Source: Thermus antranikianii DSM 12462 (GTDB taxonomy: Bacteria > Deinococcota > Deinococci > Deinococcales > Thermaceae). Taken from it: a DNA stretch of 64,000 bases. A model generated the notes under the pieces. It had not been told where the DNA came from, made no database searches, and worked only from the letters and a program-made list of their open reading frames with translations. The translations under genes and the position numbers were made by a program. The DNA lies in the NCBI RefSeq assembly GCF_000423905.1, contig NZ_AUIW01000006.1:43267-107266 (forward strand), written 5' to 3'. Positions 28,896 through 38,308 of this stretch are shown one piece after another (within the stretch, counting starts at the first letter, position 1; each line of letters opens with the position of its first letter).

Positions 28896-29551
28896 TCGCC
28901 CTTTTGCAGCGGGATCCCCTGGCCTTTCTTTTAACCTTTGCCATCTTGGTGTTCAGCCTGGTCCTTCACGAGCTGGGCCACGCCTACGCGGCCTACCTCT
29001 TCGGGGACGCCACCGCCAAGCGCCAAGGGAGGCTTACCCTTAACCCCTTACGGCACCTGGATCCCCTGGGAACGGCGCTTCTCCTCCTGGTGGGCTTCGG
29101 CTGGGCCAAACCCGTGCCCATCTACCCCCCGGCCTTCCGCCACTACCGCCTGGGGCTTTTCGGGGTTTCCATTGCCGGGATCGTCGTCAACCTGGTTTTG
29201 GCCGTGCTCTTTGCCCTCCTGGTTCGGGGGCTATTTGCCCTGGATCCCGTGGGAGTGGTGATGACCCTGCGGGGGGAGGGGCAGACTGGGCTTGGCCTGC
29301 TGGCCCTGGCGGCCTTTTTCGCCAGTTCCATTAACCTGGTCCTGGCGGTCTTTAACCTCCTGCCCATCCCCCCCTTGGATGGTTCCAAGATCCTGCAGAG
29401 CCTTCTTCCCCTTTCCTGGCAACCCCTTTTGTGGCGGTTGGAGCAGTACGCCTGGCTTTCCTTTCTTCTGATCCTTACCGTGTTGCGGGGGCCTATCCAG
29501 GAGGTGTTGCGCTTGGCCCGGCGGATGTTCTTTGGCTTTTTCTTCGGCTAG
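28892..29551 (+). CDS. Site-2 protease family (M50) protein
   Basis: 219 residues, a compact rhomboid-free M50 intramembrane metalloprotease without a PDZ domain. HELGH is at 26-30 in the first membrane helix, and [12 protein letters not shown] supplies the third ligand near 155-165. It belongs to the YwhC/M50B short group found in many thermophiles; the substrate is unknown. Translationally coupled to the upstream inactive paralogue. Confidence 0.85.
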   Translation: MIALLQRDPLAFLLTFAILVFSLVLHELGHAYAAYLFGDATAKRQGRLTLNPLRHLDPLGTALLLLVGFGWAKPVPIYPPAFRHYRLGLFGVSIAGIVVNLVLAVLFALLVRGLFALDPVGVVMTLRGEGQTGLGLLALAAFFASSINLVLAVFNLLPIPPLDGSKILQSLLPLSWQPLLWRLEQYAWLSFLLILTVLRGPIQEVLRLARRMFFGFFFG

Positions 29552-29560
29552 ACTGGGGCC

Positions 29561-29779
29561 ATGCGCACCCTAAGCCTGGTGCTGGCCGTGGTGGCCCTCC
29601 TGCTCCTCCTCCCTGCCCTCCTGCCCCTTTTGGGCTGGCTCAACTGGGTGGTCCTGCCCCTGGCCCTTCTGGCCGCAGGGCTCGGCCTGCTTTCGGGAGA
29701 GGAGCGGGCCTTTAAGCTCGGGCTTCTGCTGATGGTGGTTTCCGCCTTGCGCCTTTTCCTAGGGGGAGGCTTCCTCTAG
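29561..29779 (+). CDS. Small membrane protein of unknown function
   Basis: 72 residues, three hydrophobic stretches (about 4-20, 24-44, 52-70) separated by short turns with few charges. No family recognised. It begins 9 bases after the M50 gene, so it is likely cotranscribed. Its last 21 bases overlap the end of the convergent nfo gene. Confidence 0.55.
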   Translation: MRTLSLVLAVVALLLLLPALLPLLGWLNWVVLPLALLAAGLGLLSGEERAFKLGLLLMVVSALRLFLGGGFL

Positions 29780-30577
29780 CCAAGTGCGCAGGATCCTCAG
29801 GTTCCAGGCGTCCTCCTCCGGGCTCCTTGGGGTTTCCAAGATGAAGACCCGCTCCCTTAGCCGGGGGTCGAGGAGCACGCCCTTAAGCCCTTCCCCGATC
29901 TGGCCCTGGAGGAGGTGGGCGTGGTGGTCGATGCGGCTAGCCAAGCCCCCCACGGAGTCGTTCAGGTGGACCACAGGTACCCGCTCGAGCCCCACGAGGC
30001 GGTTAAGCTCGCTCAAAACTCCCTTTGGATCCCCTTTCACGTCGTACCCGGCGGCATAGGCGTGGCAGGTGTCCAGGCAGACCCCCAAGGGCGTGTCCTC
30101 TATGAGCCAGGCCAACTCCTCAAAGCGAGCCCCCACCTTTTCCCCGCCGCCGGCGGTGTTCTCCACCAGGAGGGTGGGGCGCTCCCTGACCCCGGCCAGG
30201 TGCAGGGCCTTCAGGAGGCCTTCCTTGACCCGCTTGGGGTCTCCAGAGCCCGGATGGACCACCACGTACTCCAGGCCCAGTAGGCGGGCTTTCTCCAGGT
30301 CGTCCGCCAGGCTCATCACGCTCTTTTCCCAAAGCTCCCCTTCCGCTCCCAGGTTTACCAGGTAGGAGGCATGGATAACCCCGGGAGGCTCCCCGGCCAT
30401 CTCCCGCAGGGCGCGAAACGTCTCCACCTCGCTTGGGGAGAGGGCTCGGGTTTTCCAGCTTCTCGGGCTTTTGGCGAAGATCTGGAAGGCGGAAAGGCCC
30501 AGGGCCTGGGCTTCCTCCACGGCCCCGGCCACCCCCTTTTTTCCGGCGATGGAGAGGTGGAAGCCGTAGCGCACCAT
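29759..30577 (-). CDS. nfo: Endonuclease IV
   Basis: 272 residues, a TIM-barrel AP endonuclease. The metal-binding blocks are in order: GFHLSIAGKKG, HASYLVNLG, VVVHPGSGD, LLVENTAGGG, VCLDTCHAYAAGYD, VHLNDS and the DHHAHLLQGQIGEG block. It cleaves DNA at abasic sites in base-excision repair. It starts one base after the RlpA-like gene stop. Confidence 0.95.
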   Translation of the reverse strand: MVRYGFHLSIAGKKGVAGAVEEAQALGLSAFQIFAKSPRSWKTRALSPSEVETFRALREMAGEPPGVIHASYLVNLGAEGELWEKSVMSLADDLEKARLLGLEYVVVHPGSGDPKRVKEGLLKALHLAGVRERPTLLVENTAGGGEKVGARFEELAWLIEDTPLGVCLDTCHAYAAGYDVKGDPKGVLSELNRLVGLERVPVVHLNDSVGGLASRIDHHAHLLQGQIGEGLKGVLLDPRLRERVFILETPRSPEEDAWNLRILRTWLEEASP

Positions 30578-30578
30578 G

Positions 30579-31076
30579 CTACTCCTCCTTCACAACCTCC
30601 ACCCGTACCCGGGTAGCGGAAAGGGCTCCAATGGCCTTGGCAGCGGCGTAGGAGAGGTCGATGATGTACCTTCCCCCAAAGGGCCCCCGGTCGTTGATGC
30701 GCACCACCACGCTTTTGCCGTTTTTCAGGTTGGTGACCCGCACCCGGGTGCCGAAGGGCAGGGAGGGATGGGCGGCGGTGAGGGCGTACATGTCGTAGCG
30801 TTCCCCGCTGGCCGTACGCCTGCCGTGGAAGCCGGGGCCGTACCAGACCGCAAGCCCCTCCTGGAGGAAGCGGGTTTTGGCTAGGGGCTCCTTTCCCGTA
30901 AGCCTCAGGACCTGGCCGGGATGGATCAGGTCCGAGGTGAGGCCGTTGAGCTCCTTCAGTTCCCTCACGCTCATACCGTGGGCTTTGGCGATGCGGAAGA
31001 GGGTATCCCCCTTCTTTACCGTGTAGGTCTGGGCCAGGGCGCTGGAGAGGAGGAGGGCTAGAATAAGGGCGCGCAC
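30579..31076 (-). CDS. RlpA-like exported protein with LysM domain
   Basis: 165 residues. Signal peptide 1-15 (MRALILALLLSSALA), one LysM domain at about 16-60 (YTVKKGDTLFRIAKAHG) for peptidoglycan binding, then a double-psi beta-barrel at about 70-163 (GLAVWYGPGFHGRRTASGERYDMYALTAAH; RINDRGPF). RlpA proteins act as septal lytic transglycosylases or bind denuded glycan. It acts in the cell wall. It starts directly at the end of the M24 peptidase gene. Confidence 0.88.
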   Translation of the reverse strand: MRALILALLLSSALAQTYTVKKGDTLFRIAKAHGMSVRELKELNGLTSDLIHPGQVLRLTGKEPLAKTRFLQEGLAVWYGPGFHGRRTASGERYDMYALTAAHPSLPFGTRVRVTNLKNGKSVVVRINDRGPFGGRYIIDLSYAAAKAIGALSATRVRVEVVKEE

Positions 31077-32111
31077 CTAAACCTCCTGCCAGCCCCGGGG
31101 GAAGCGGGAGAGGAGCTCAATCCCTGTGTCCCGGATGAGGACGAGCTCCTCAATCCGCACCCCGCCTATACCCGGCAGGTAGACCCCGGGTTCCACGGTG
31201 ACCACCATGCCCGCCTCGAGGGTTTCCTCCGTGTAGGGGGAAAGCCCCGGCCCCTCGTGCACCGCGAGCCCCACCCCGTGCCCCAGGGAGTGGACGAAGT
31301 AGCGGTCCAGGTCAAAGCGCTTAAGCTCCTCCCGGGCCAGGGCGTCCACCTCCTTGGTGCTCTTCCCTGGGCCCAGAACTTCTAGAACCCGTTCCAAGGC
31401 GGCCAGGGTGGCCTCAAAGGCCCGCTTGAGTTCCCCGTCCACCCTTCCCAAGGCCACGGTGCGGGTCATGTCCGAATGGTACCCCTCCACCCTGGCCCCC
31501 AGGTCCAGGGTAACGAGCTCTCCCGCCTCGAGGGCTTTTTCCGAGGCCCTGGCGTGGGGCAAGGCTCCCCGCACCCCCGAGGCCACGATGGGGGGGAAGG
31601 CCACCTCGGCCCCCCGCCGTTTCAGGAAGAACTCTATTTCCAAGGCGACATCCCGTTCCAAAACCCCTGGCTTGAGCAGGGTAAGGGCGTGGGCCAGGGC
31701 TTCCTCCGCCAGGGCCTGGGCCTTGCGGATCCTTTCCACTTCCTCCGGTGTCTTTTTGAGCCGGAGCCGCTCGATAACCCCCTTGGTGGGCACCCACTCC
31801 GCGGGGGCAAGCTCCCGCAGGCGTTCCAGGGCGGCGTAGGGGAGGTGTTCCGCCTCAAAGCCCACCCGGCCCTTCAAGCCCTTGAAGACCTCCTCTTTTT
31901 CCTCCCGCTTCAGCACCCTGGCGGGGATGCGGCTTTCCTGCTCCGCCTCGGGGTAGCGGGGATCCGTGAGGAGGAAGGCTCCTTCGTGGGTAACGAGGAC
32001 CTGGGCGTCTTCGGGGTGAGGAAAGCCCGATAGGTAGCGCACGTTCTCGGGACGGGTCACGTAAAGGGCGTCCAGCCCTAGGGGCTCGAGGAGGGTCTTC
32101 GGATCCAGCAC
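31077..32111 (-). CDS. Xaa-Pro aminopeptidase-like M24 metallopeptidase
   Basis: 344 residues from a GTG at 32111; a longer frame was rejected because its extra residues match no M24 protein and because of the promoter position. N-terminal creatinase-like domain (LYVTRPENVRYLSGF), then the pita-bread catalytic fold with metal ligands in LDLGARVEGYHSDMTRT (two Asp), HSLGHGVGLAVHEGP (His), VEPGVYLPG (Glu) and GVRIEELVLI (Glu). It removes N-terminal residues preceding proline from peptides in the cytoplasm. Confidence 0.88.
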   Translation of the reverse strand: MLDPKTLLEPLGLDALYVTRPENVRYLSGFPHPEDAQVLVTHEGAFLLTDPRYPEAEQESRIPARVLKREEKEEVFKGLKGRVGFEAEHLPYAALERLRELAPAEWVPTKGVIERLRLKKTPEEVERIRKAQALAEEALAHALTLLKPGVLERDVALEIEFFLKRRGAEVAFPPIVASGVRGALPHARASEKALEAGELVTLDLGARVEGYHSDMTRTVALGRVDGELKRAFEATLAALERVLEVLGPGKSTKEVDALAREELKRFDLDRYFVHSLGHGVGLAVHEGPGLSPYTEETLEAGMVVTVEPGVYLPGIGGVRIEELVLIRDTGIELLSRFPRGWQEV

Positions 32112-32118
32112 GGGGCCT

Positions 32119-32124
32119 ACTATA
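32119..32124 (-). promoter_or_regulatory. -10 box of a leaderless promoter for the M24 peptidase
   Basis: TATAGT on the minus strand ends 7 bases before the GTG start, with no Shine-Dalgarno sequence between them. Confidence 0.5.
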
Positions 32125-32131
32125 CCACCCG

Positions 32132-32686
32132 TTAACCCTCTTCTAGGTTCACGCCCCGGTAGAGGTCGTCCACGGCCAACTCCAGGGTGGGGCAGGGGAG
32201 AGGAAGCTTCTCCCCCGGCCCCAGGCGGAGGTAGGTCCACTGGTTTCCCTCCCGCAGGTAGGCCTCGAGGCTTACCCGGCGGCTATCCACCAGGAGGTAC
32301 GCCCGGAGCGAGGGCAGCCGGAGGTAGTGCCACAGCTTTTTCCCCCGGTCCAGGTCCTCCGTGCTTTCCGAGAGAATTTCCACCAAGAGGCAGGGGGCTT
32401 CCTCGTATAGGGAAGGGGAAGGGGTACACACCACCATGAGGTCGGGGTAGAAGACGGTATCCTCCGAAACCTTCAGCCTGCGGTCCACCGCATAGGTCTC
32501 ACATCCTTCCTCCAAGGCTTTGGGGCCCACCTTTAGGAGAAGCCGGGTCAGGATCTGGTTATGGGCCCGCCCTGCCCCCGCCATGGCCCAAAGGGTTCCC
32601 TCCACCAGGTGATGGCGGATGGGGCTTTTCTCCTCCAGCTGGAGGTAGGCCTCGAGGCTGAGGGCCTTTCGGGCGGGCTGGCCCAT
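32132..32686 (-). CDS. Uma2 family (DUF820) restriction-endonuclease-like protein
   Basis: 184 residues. The PD-(D/E)XK-like core of Uma2 proteins is visible: SPIRHHLVEGTLWAMAGAGRAHNQIL, then VFYPDLMVVC and PCLLVEILSESTEDLDRGKKLWHYLRLPSL, with the Asp, Glu and Lys of the predicted nuclease site. Uma2 proteins are abundant in thermophiles and cyanobacteria and their role is not established. It lies 4 bases after ileS on the same strand. A second, divergent family member occurs at 60542. Confidence 0.85.
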   Translation of the reverse strand: MGQPARKALSLEAYLQLEEKSPIRHHLVEGTLWAMAGAGRAHNQILTRLLLKVGPKALEEGCETYAVDRRLKVSEDTVFYPDLMVVCTPSPSLYEEAPCLLVEILSESTEDLDRGKKLWHYLRLPSLRAYLLVDSRRVSLEAYLREGNQWTYLRLGPGEKLPLPCPTLELAVDDLYRGVNLEEG

Positions 32687-32690
32687 GGCT

Positions 32691-35600
32691 CTATTCTAGC
32701 TTGGCCAAGCTGAAGCGCACCCGGCCTTCCTCGTCCTCCAGGAGGGTGGTGTGGCCGGGGAAGAGGCCTTCAGCAAACTCTAAGGCCAGGACCTCCTCGG
32801 CGATCCAGCTGCCGTGCCGTTTCAGGGCTTCCAGGTAGGCGCCTTCCGCCTCGTAGCCCACCCGGATGCGGTCGGAAACCTTGAGGCCCATCTCCTTGCG
32901 GGTCTGTTGCAGGTGGCGGATCAGGTCCCGGGCCAGGCCCTCAAGCCTCAGCTCCTCCGTGACCCGCACCTCCAGGGCGGCCACGTACCCCTCCTTTTCC
33001 AGGGCCTGGTACCCCTCGGGGGCCTGGGCCTCGAGGAGCACTTCCTCTGGCTCCAGGACCACCTCCTGGTCCTCCAAACGCAGGGGCACCCTCTCCCCCT
33101 TCAGGACCAGGCCAGCCACCCTCGAGGCCTCCTTTTCCAGGGCCTCGCGGATCCTGGGAAGAAGCTTGCCGTACTTCTTGCCGAGGAGCTTCAGGTTGGG
33201 CAGGACCCGGTAGCGGAGCACCTCTTCCCCTGGTTCCAAGACCCGCACTTCCTTCACATTGAGCTCCTCGGCGATCTCGGAGGCGAAGTGCCTCAGGCCC
33301 TCCCGCTCGAGGGCGGTGGGAGCGGTGATGAGGAGAAGGGGAAGGGGGATGCGGGTCTTGATCCCGCTTCTAGCCCGGGCGGAGCGGGCCAGGTCCACCA
33401 CCTTGAGCACCGCCCGCATCTTGGCCACCAGCTCCTCGTCCACCAGGCGGGGATCCACCTCGGGCCAGTCGGAAAGGTGCACGGAAAGGGGGGCCTCGGG
33501 GTTTACCGAGCGCACCAGGTTCTGCCAAAGCACCTCGGCCAGGAAGGGGGTGAAGGGGGCGGAGAGCTGGCTGATGGTGACCAGGGCCTGGTACAAGGTG
33601 GCGTAGGCGGACTCCCGGTCCAGGGGATCCTCGTTTTTCCAGTAGCGCCTGCGGCCCCGGCGCACGTACCACTGGGAGAGGTCCTCCACCACGAAGTCCC
33701 GCAGGGCCCGGCTGCTCGAGGTGGGGTCATAGGCCTCGAGGGCCTCCGTCACCCTTTGAATCAGATCCTGGAGCCGGGCAAGAAGCCAGCGGTCCAGCTC
33801 GGGCCGCTTCTCCACGGGAGGCGGGTTCTTAAGGTCCGGCCGGTCCAGGTTGGCGTAGGTGACGAAGAAGCTATACACGTTCCAGAGGGTGAGGAAGTAG
33901 TCCCGCACCGTCTCCCGCACCAGGTTGGGCCCGAAGCGGCGGTCCGCCTCCGGGGGAGCGGAGATGTAGATGTACCACCTGAGGGCATCCGCGCCAAACT
34001 CCCGGATGATGTCCCAGGGGTCCACCACGTTCCCCTTGGACTTGCTCATCTTCTGGCCCTTTTCGTCCAGGATGAGGCCATGGCAGATGACGTTTTTGAA
34101 GGCGATGGAGCCGAAGAGCATCACCCCAAGCTGGTGTAGGGAGTTGAACCAGCCCCGGGTCTGGTCGATGCCTTCCGCGATGAAGTCCGCGGGGAAGGCC
34201 TCCTTAAACTCCTCCCCGTTCTCGAAGGGGTAGTGCAAGGAGGCAAAGGGCATGGCTCCGGAGTCGTACCAGACGTCGATCACGTAGGGAACCCGGCGCA
34301 TGGTGCCCCCGCAGGTGCACCGGAGTTCCACCTCGTCCACGTAGGGACGATGAGGATCAAAAGGCTCGGGAAGGGGTTGAATGGCCCTTTCCTTCAGCTC
34401 CTGGAAGCTGCCGATGGCCTCTTCCTTTCCGCAAGAGCCGCAGACCCAGATGGGAAGGGGCGTGCCCCAGTAGCGGTTGCGGCTTAGGGCCCAGTCCACC
34501 AGGTTCCGGAGCCACTCCCCGTAACGTCCCTCCTTGATGTGGGGCGGGACCCAGTTGATCTCCTGGTTTTTGCGGATGAGTTCCTCTTTGAAGAGGGTGT
34601 TTTTGATGAACCAGGTTTCCGTGGCGTAGTACATGAGGGGAGTGGAGCACCGCCAGCAGTGGGGGTAGCTGTGGAGGTAGCTTTCCTCCTTGAAAAGAAG
34701 CCCCCGGGAGCGGAGGTCTTTCAGGATGGTCCGGTTGGCCTCGCGGAAGAAGAGGCCCTTAAAGGGCTCCACCAGGAGTCTCCCGTCCTCGTCCACCGTC
34801 TTGAGGAGGGGAAGACCGTAGGCCCTGGCCGTGTCCAGGTCCTCGGCCCCGAAGGCGGGGGCCTGGTGGACGATGCCCGTGCCGTCCTCCCGGCTCACGT
34901 ACTCGGCCAGGACCACGAAGTACCCCTTCTCCAGGGCCTGGGGGTAGGGGGGGTCGTAGGCCAGGCCCTCCAGTTCCTTCCCGGAAAAGGTCCTTAGAAT
35001 GGGGGTTTCCTCGCCGAGGAGCCTGCGGCCCAGGGTCTCCTCGAGGATCACCGCCTCCTCCCCCACGGCAAAGGCCCCATAGGTGTACTCGGGGTGCACC
35101 GCCGCGGCCACGTTCCCGGGCAGGGTCCAGGGGGTGGTGGTCCAGATGAGGAGGCTGGCCTTTTCCAGGCCCACTCTTCCCGGTTCCTTGAGGGGAAGGC
35201 GCACGTAGACCGAGGGATCGGTGATCTCCTTGTACCCCAGGGAGAGCTCGTGGGAGGAAAGAGGCGTGCCACAGCGAGGGCAGTAGGGCACCACCTTGTG
35301 GTCCCGGTAGAGAAGCCCCCGGTCGAAGAGGTTCTTCAGGCTCCACCAGATGCTTTCCACATAGGTGGGATCCAGGGTGGCGTAGGCGTTTTTGAGATCC
35401 ACCCAGTAGGCGATGCGTTCGGTGAAGGCTTCCCACTCCTTCTCGTACGTAAAAACCGACTCCCGGCAGGCCTGGTTGAAGCGCTCGATGCCGTAGGCTT
35501 CGATCTCCCGTTTGCTCTTTAGCCCCAGCTTCTTCTCCACCTCCAGTTCTACCGGGAGGCCGTGGGTGTCCCAGCCGGCCCGGCGGGGCACGTAGAAGCC

Positions 35601-35822
35601 TCGCATGGTCTTGTAGCGAGGGAAAAGGTCCTTGTAGCTTCGGGCTTGCGCATGGCCCACGTGGGGCATACCGTTGGCGGTGGGGGGTCCCTCGTAGACG
35701 GTGTAACGGGGCCTCCCTTTACGGTTTTCCACGCTCTTCTCAAAAATCCTCTCCCGCTTCCAAAACTCCAGAACCTCCTCTTCCAGCCTGGGAAAGTTGG
35801 GTTCACCGACCTCCTTGAACAT
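32691..35822 (-). CDS. ileS: Isoleucyl-tRNA synthetase
   Basis: 1043 residues, the Thermus size. Class I signature PHVGH at 53-57, the CP1 editing domain, and [13 protein letters not shown] near 590. Zinc-binding-type pairs CPRC, CWRC, CGSC and CTCG occur. The C-terminal anticodon region runs to the end. It charges tRNA-Ile and edits valine. Expression is probably controlled by the T-box leader immediately upstream. Downstream genes (Uma2, M24, rlpA-like, nfo) are closely spaced. Confidence 0.96.
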   Translation of the reverse strand: MFKEVGEPNFPRLEEEVLEFWKRERIFEKSVENRKGRPRYTVYEGPPTANGMPHVGHAQARSYKDLFPRYKTMRGFYVPRRAGWDTHGLPVELEVEKKLGLKSKREIEAYGIERFNQACRESVFTYEKEWEAFTERIAYWVDLKNAYATLDPTYVESIWWSLKNLFDRGLLYRDHKVVPYCPRCGTPLSSHELSLGYKEITDPSVYVRLPLKEPGRVGLEKASLLIWTTTPWTLPGNVAAAVHPEYTYGAFAVGEEAVILEETLGRRLLGEETPILRTFSGKELEGLAYDPPYPQALEKGYFVVLAEYVSREDGTGIVHQAPAFGAEDLDTARAYGLPLLKTVDEDGRLLVEPFKGLFFREANRTILKDLRSRGLLFKEESYLHSYPHCWRCSTPLMYYATETWFIKNTLFKEELIRKNQEINWVPPHIKEGRYGEWLRNLVDWALSRNRYWGTPLPIWVCGSCGKEEAIGSFQELKERAIQPLPEPFDPHRPYVDEVELRCTCGGTMRRVPYVIDVWYDSGAMPFASLHYPFENGEEFKEAFPADFIAEGIDQTRGWFNSLHQLGVMLFGSIAFKNVICHGLILDEKGQKMSKSKGNVVDPWDIIREFGADALRWYIYISAPPEADRRFGPNLVRETVRDYFLTLWNVYSFFVTYANLDRPDLKNPPPVEKRPELDRWLLARLQDLIQRVTEALEAYDPTSSSRALRDFVVEDLSQWYVRRGRRRYWKNEDPLDRESAYATLYQALVTISQLSAPFTPFLAEVLWQNLVRSVNPEAPLSVHLSDWPEVDPRLVDEELVAKMRAVLKVVDLARSARARSGIKTRIPLPLLLITAPTALEREGLRHFASEIAEELNVKEVRVLEPGEEVLRYRVLPNLKLLGKKYGKLLPRIREALEKEASRVAGLVLKGERVPLRLEDQEVVLEPEEVLLEAQAPEGYQALEKEGYVAALEVRVTEELRLEGLARDLIRHLQQTRKEMGLKVSDRIRVGYEAEGAYLEALKRHGSWIAEEVLALEFAEGLFPGHTTLLEDEEGRVRFSLAKLE

Positions 35823-35838
35823 ACGCTCCTCCCTAAAG

Positions 35839-36106
35839 AAACGCCCGCGCCATTTGGGCGCGGACGAAAGCGCAAAGGCTTCCGCGGTACCACCGCGCTT
35901 CCTGGAGATAGCCTCCAGGCCCTCATTTCCGCGCGATCACGGGCGCACCCGGCGGGCATTACTCGAGGCTCTTAGCCCCTTTCCTCCCGCGGCTCCGGGG
36001 TGATCTTCCCGCCTTTCCTCACCACCGGGCTTCCACCCTCCCCGGCTCGCTTGCGGCTATCGGAAAGGGGTACTCTCCCCATCCTCGCCTTTACAGCTCG
36101 TGCCCC
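35839..36106 (-). promoter_or_regulatory. T-box leader of ileS (AUC specifier)
   Basis: The minus-strand transcript has the hallmarks of a T-box. Stem I has an AGAGTA S-turn-like element in GGGGAGAGTACCCC (36080-36067). The specifier loop GAAGATCACC holds AUC (36004-36002), an isoleucine codon. The conserved antiterminator CGGTGGTACCGCG is at about 35896-35884. A terminator stem (GTCCGCGCC/GGCGCGGGC, 35865-35843) is followed by GTTTCTTT. Uncharged tRNA-Ile would pair with the specifier and the T-box to allow read-through into ileS. The -10 may be ATTTTA at 36118-36113. Confidence 0.88.
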
Positions 36107-36162
36107 CTGGGGTAAAATCCCCCATTGGCGGCTAAGCCCATGCTAGCAGCCCTTCCCCTTTC

Positions 36163-36193
36163 TTGACAACGTCCTGGCTGGGTCTGCTAGAAT
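36163..36193 (+). promoter_or_regulatory. Promoter of the transaldolase-rho unit
   Basis: TTGACA (36163-36168), a 19-base spacer and TAGAAT (36188-36193) with an upstream TGC that makes an extended -10. Confidence 0.65.
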
Positions 36194-36232
36194 CGAGCTA
36201 AGCCGGTCCACTTCCCGACAAAAGGAGTGCTC

Positions 36233-36904
36233 ATGGAGCTTTACCTGGATACCGCCAACTTGGAGGAGATACGGGAGATCGCTGCCTGGGGGGTGCTCTC
36301 CGGGGTTACCACCAACCCCACTTTGGTGGCTAAGGAATATGCGGGCCGAGGAGCGAGGCTTACCGAGGAGGTTTTGTTCACTCACCTACGGACCATATGC
36401 GAGGTGGTAAGGGGGCCTGTGTCGGCGGAGGTGACCGCATTGGAGGCAGAGGCCATGGTGGAGGAGGGCCGGCGGCTTGCCGGTATCCACCCCAACATCG
36501 TGGTCAAACTGCCCACCACCGAGGAGGGTTTGAAGGCCTGCAGGCGCCTTTCCGCCGAAGGCGTAAAGGTAAACATGACCTTAATCTTTTCCACTAACCA
36601 GGCCCTTCTGGCGGCCCGGGCGGGGGCGGCCTATGTTTCCCCCTTTCTGGGTCGGGTGGACGATATTTCCTGGGATGGGGGAGAGCTTTTGCGGGAGATC
36701 GTGGAAGTAATCCAGGTCCAGAACCTGCCGGTCAAGGTCATCGCCGCCTCCATCCGCCACCCCCGCCATGTGACCGAGGCTGCCCTTTTGGGGGCGGACA
36801 TCGCCACCATGCCCTATGCGGTGTTCAAGCAGCTTCTTAAGCATCCGCTGACGGACCTAGGCCTGAAACGCTTTATGGAGGACTGGGAGAAGGTCAAGCC
36901 ATGA
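36233..36904 (+). CDS. fsa: Fructose-6-phosphate aldolase / transaldolase (small subfamily)
   Basis: 223 residues, a TIM barrel of the short transaldolase/FSA class: [45 protein letters not shown] with the Schiff-base Lys, and [23 protein letters not shown]. It either transfers dihydroxyacetone in the pentose phosphate pathway or splits fructose-6-P; sequence alone does not decide. The ATG at 36233 is chosen because AGGAG lies 6 bases upstream. It overlaps rho by four bases. Confidence 0.88.
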   Translation: MELYLDTANLEEIREIAAWGVLSGVTTNPTLVAKEYAGRGARLTEEVLFTHLRTICEVVRGPVSAEVTALEAEAMVEEGRRLAGIHPNIVVKLPTTEEGLKACRRLSAEGVKVNMTLIFSTNQALLAARAGAAYVSPFLGRVDDISWDGGELLREIVEVIQVQNLPVKVIAASIRHPRHVTEAALLGADIATMPYAVFKQLLKHPLTDLGLKRFMEDWEKVKP

Positions 36905-38184
36905 GGAGAAAAGCGGATACCCAACAAGAAGCACCCCTCACCTACCAGGAGCTTTCGGCCAAAATCCTTCCGGAGCTCCACTTGCTGGCCCAGGAGGCAG
37001 GGATTGAGAACTACAAGCGCATGAAGAAGGACCAGCTCATCATGGCCCTCCTAGAACGGCAGACCCAAGGGGAGGGCCTGCAGCTGGTCAAGGGTTACCT
37101 GGAGATCAGCCCGGATGGGTATGGCTTCATCACCGAGAGCCTGTACAACCTGGAGTCCAGGGTGGCCATCGTCTCTGCAGGGCTCATCCGGCAGTATGCC
37201 TTAAGGAGCGGGGACTACATCGTGGGCCGGGCGCGGCCGCCCCGGGAAAACGAGCGCTACGGCACCCTCCTCAAGGTGGAGGCGGTGAACGACCTGGATC
37301 CCGAGGCCGCCAAGAACCGGCCCCGCTTTGACGAGCTCATCCCCCAGTTTCCCGACCGGCAGATCAAGCTGGAGACCACCCCTGATGAGCTTTCCACCCG
37401 GGTGATCGACCTGCTAGCCCCCATCGGCCGGGGGCAGCGGGGGCTCATCGTGGCCCCGCCCAAGGCGGGCAAGACCACCCTCCTCAAGAAGATCGCCAAT
37501 GCGGTCCTGAAGAATGAACCCGACATCAAGGTGATCGTTTTGCTCATAGACGAGCGCCCTGAGGAGGTCACGGACTTCCGGGAAAGCGTCCAGGGAGCCG
37601 AGGTCATCGCCAGCACCTTTGACGAGCCTCCCCAAAACCACATCCGGGTGGCGGAGTTCGTGCACGAGAGGGCTAAGCGCATCGTGGAGGAAGGGGGGCA
37701 CGTGATGATCCTCCTGGACTCCATCACCCGCTTGGCCCGGGCCAACAACCTGGTGACCCCGCCCACGGGCCGTACCCTGTCTGGCGGTTTGGACTCCGCC
37801 GCCCTCTACTTCCCCAAGCGCTTCCTGGGAGCGGCCCGCAACATCCGGGGTGGGGGTAGCCTTACCATCCTGGCCACCGCCTTGGTGGAGACGGGAAGCC
37901 GCATGGATGACGTGATCTTTGAGGAGTTCAAGGGTACAGGGAACATGGAGCTCCACCTTTCCCGCCGCCTCGAGGAGCGCCGCATCTTCCCGGCCATAGA
38001 CATCCTGAAGTCCGGGACCCGTCGGGAGGAGCTCCTCTTGGGCGAGGAGGTGGTGCACAAGATGTGGCTTCTGCGCAAGGTCCTGGCGGATATGGACCCG
38101 GCGGAGGCCATGGAGATGCTCCTTGCCCGCTTGGGGCGCACCAAGAACAACAAGGAGTTTCTGGCTTCCTTGGCTGCCCGTTAG
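36901..38184 (+). CDS. rho: Transcription termination factor Rho
   Basis: 427 residues. N-terminal SAP-like helices ([22 protein letters not shown]), cold-shock RNA-binding domain ([14 protein letters not shown]), then the RecA-type hexameric ATPase: [14 protein letters not shown]alker [12 protein letters not shown]alker B and [12 protein letters not shown]. It terminates Rho-dependent transcripts and is coupled to the transaldolase gene by an ATGA overlap. Confidence 0.96.
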   Translation: MRRKADTQQEAPLTYQELSAKILPELHLLAQEAGIENYKRMKKDQLIMALLERQTQGEGLQLVKGYLEISPDGYGFITESLYNLESRVAIVSAGLIRQYALRSGDYIVGRARPPRENERYGTLLKVEAVNDLDPEAAKNRPRFDELIPQFPDRQIKLETTPDELSTRVIDLLAPIGRGQRGLIVAPPKAGKTTLLKKIANAVLKNEPDIKVIVLLIDERPEEVTDFRESVQGAEVIASTFDEPPQNHIRVAEFVHERAKRIVEEGGHVMILLDSITRLARANNLVTPPTGRTLSGGLDSAALYFPKRFLGAARNIRGGGSLTILATALVETGSRMDDVIFEEFKGTGNMELHLSRRLEERRIFPAIDILKSGTRREELLLGEEVVHKMWLLRKVLADMDPAEAMEMLLARLGRTKNNKEFLASLAAR

Positions 38185-38195
38185 ACGGGATTCTC

Positions 38196-38232
38196 CCTTG
38201 GGAGGCGGGTTTTCCGCCTCCCAAGGCTTTTT
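38196..38232 (+). terminator. Strong intrinsic terminator after rho
   Basis: A 13-base perfect stem, CCTTGGGAGGCGG/CCGCCTCCCAAGG, has the loop GTTTT and is followed by CTTTTTG. It begins 11 bases after the rho stop. Confidence 0.88.
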
Positions 38233-38262
38233 GCCCCTTGCGCTTTTCCCGCTTGTCCCTGG

Positions 38263-38268
38263 TATAAT
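38263..38268 (+). promoter_or_regulatory. -10 box for the LysM-M23 peptidase gene
   Basis: A consensus TATAAT lies 40 bases before the start; a TTGCGC 19 bases upstream is a possible -35. Confidence 0.55.
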
Positions 38269-38308
38269 CCCCGCGAGGTTTGGGCGGGGTTTTGTTGGGA
38301 GGTGAGCG

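Noticed and set aside
32814..34139. 441-codon plus-strand ORF opposite ileS
   Set aside because: Antisense to a well-conserved essential gene and without any recognisable domain.
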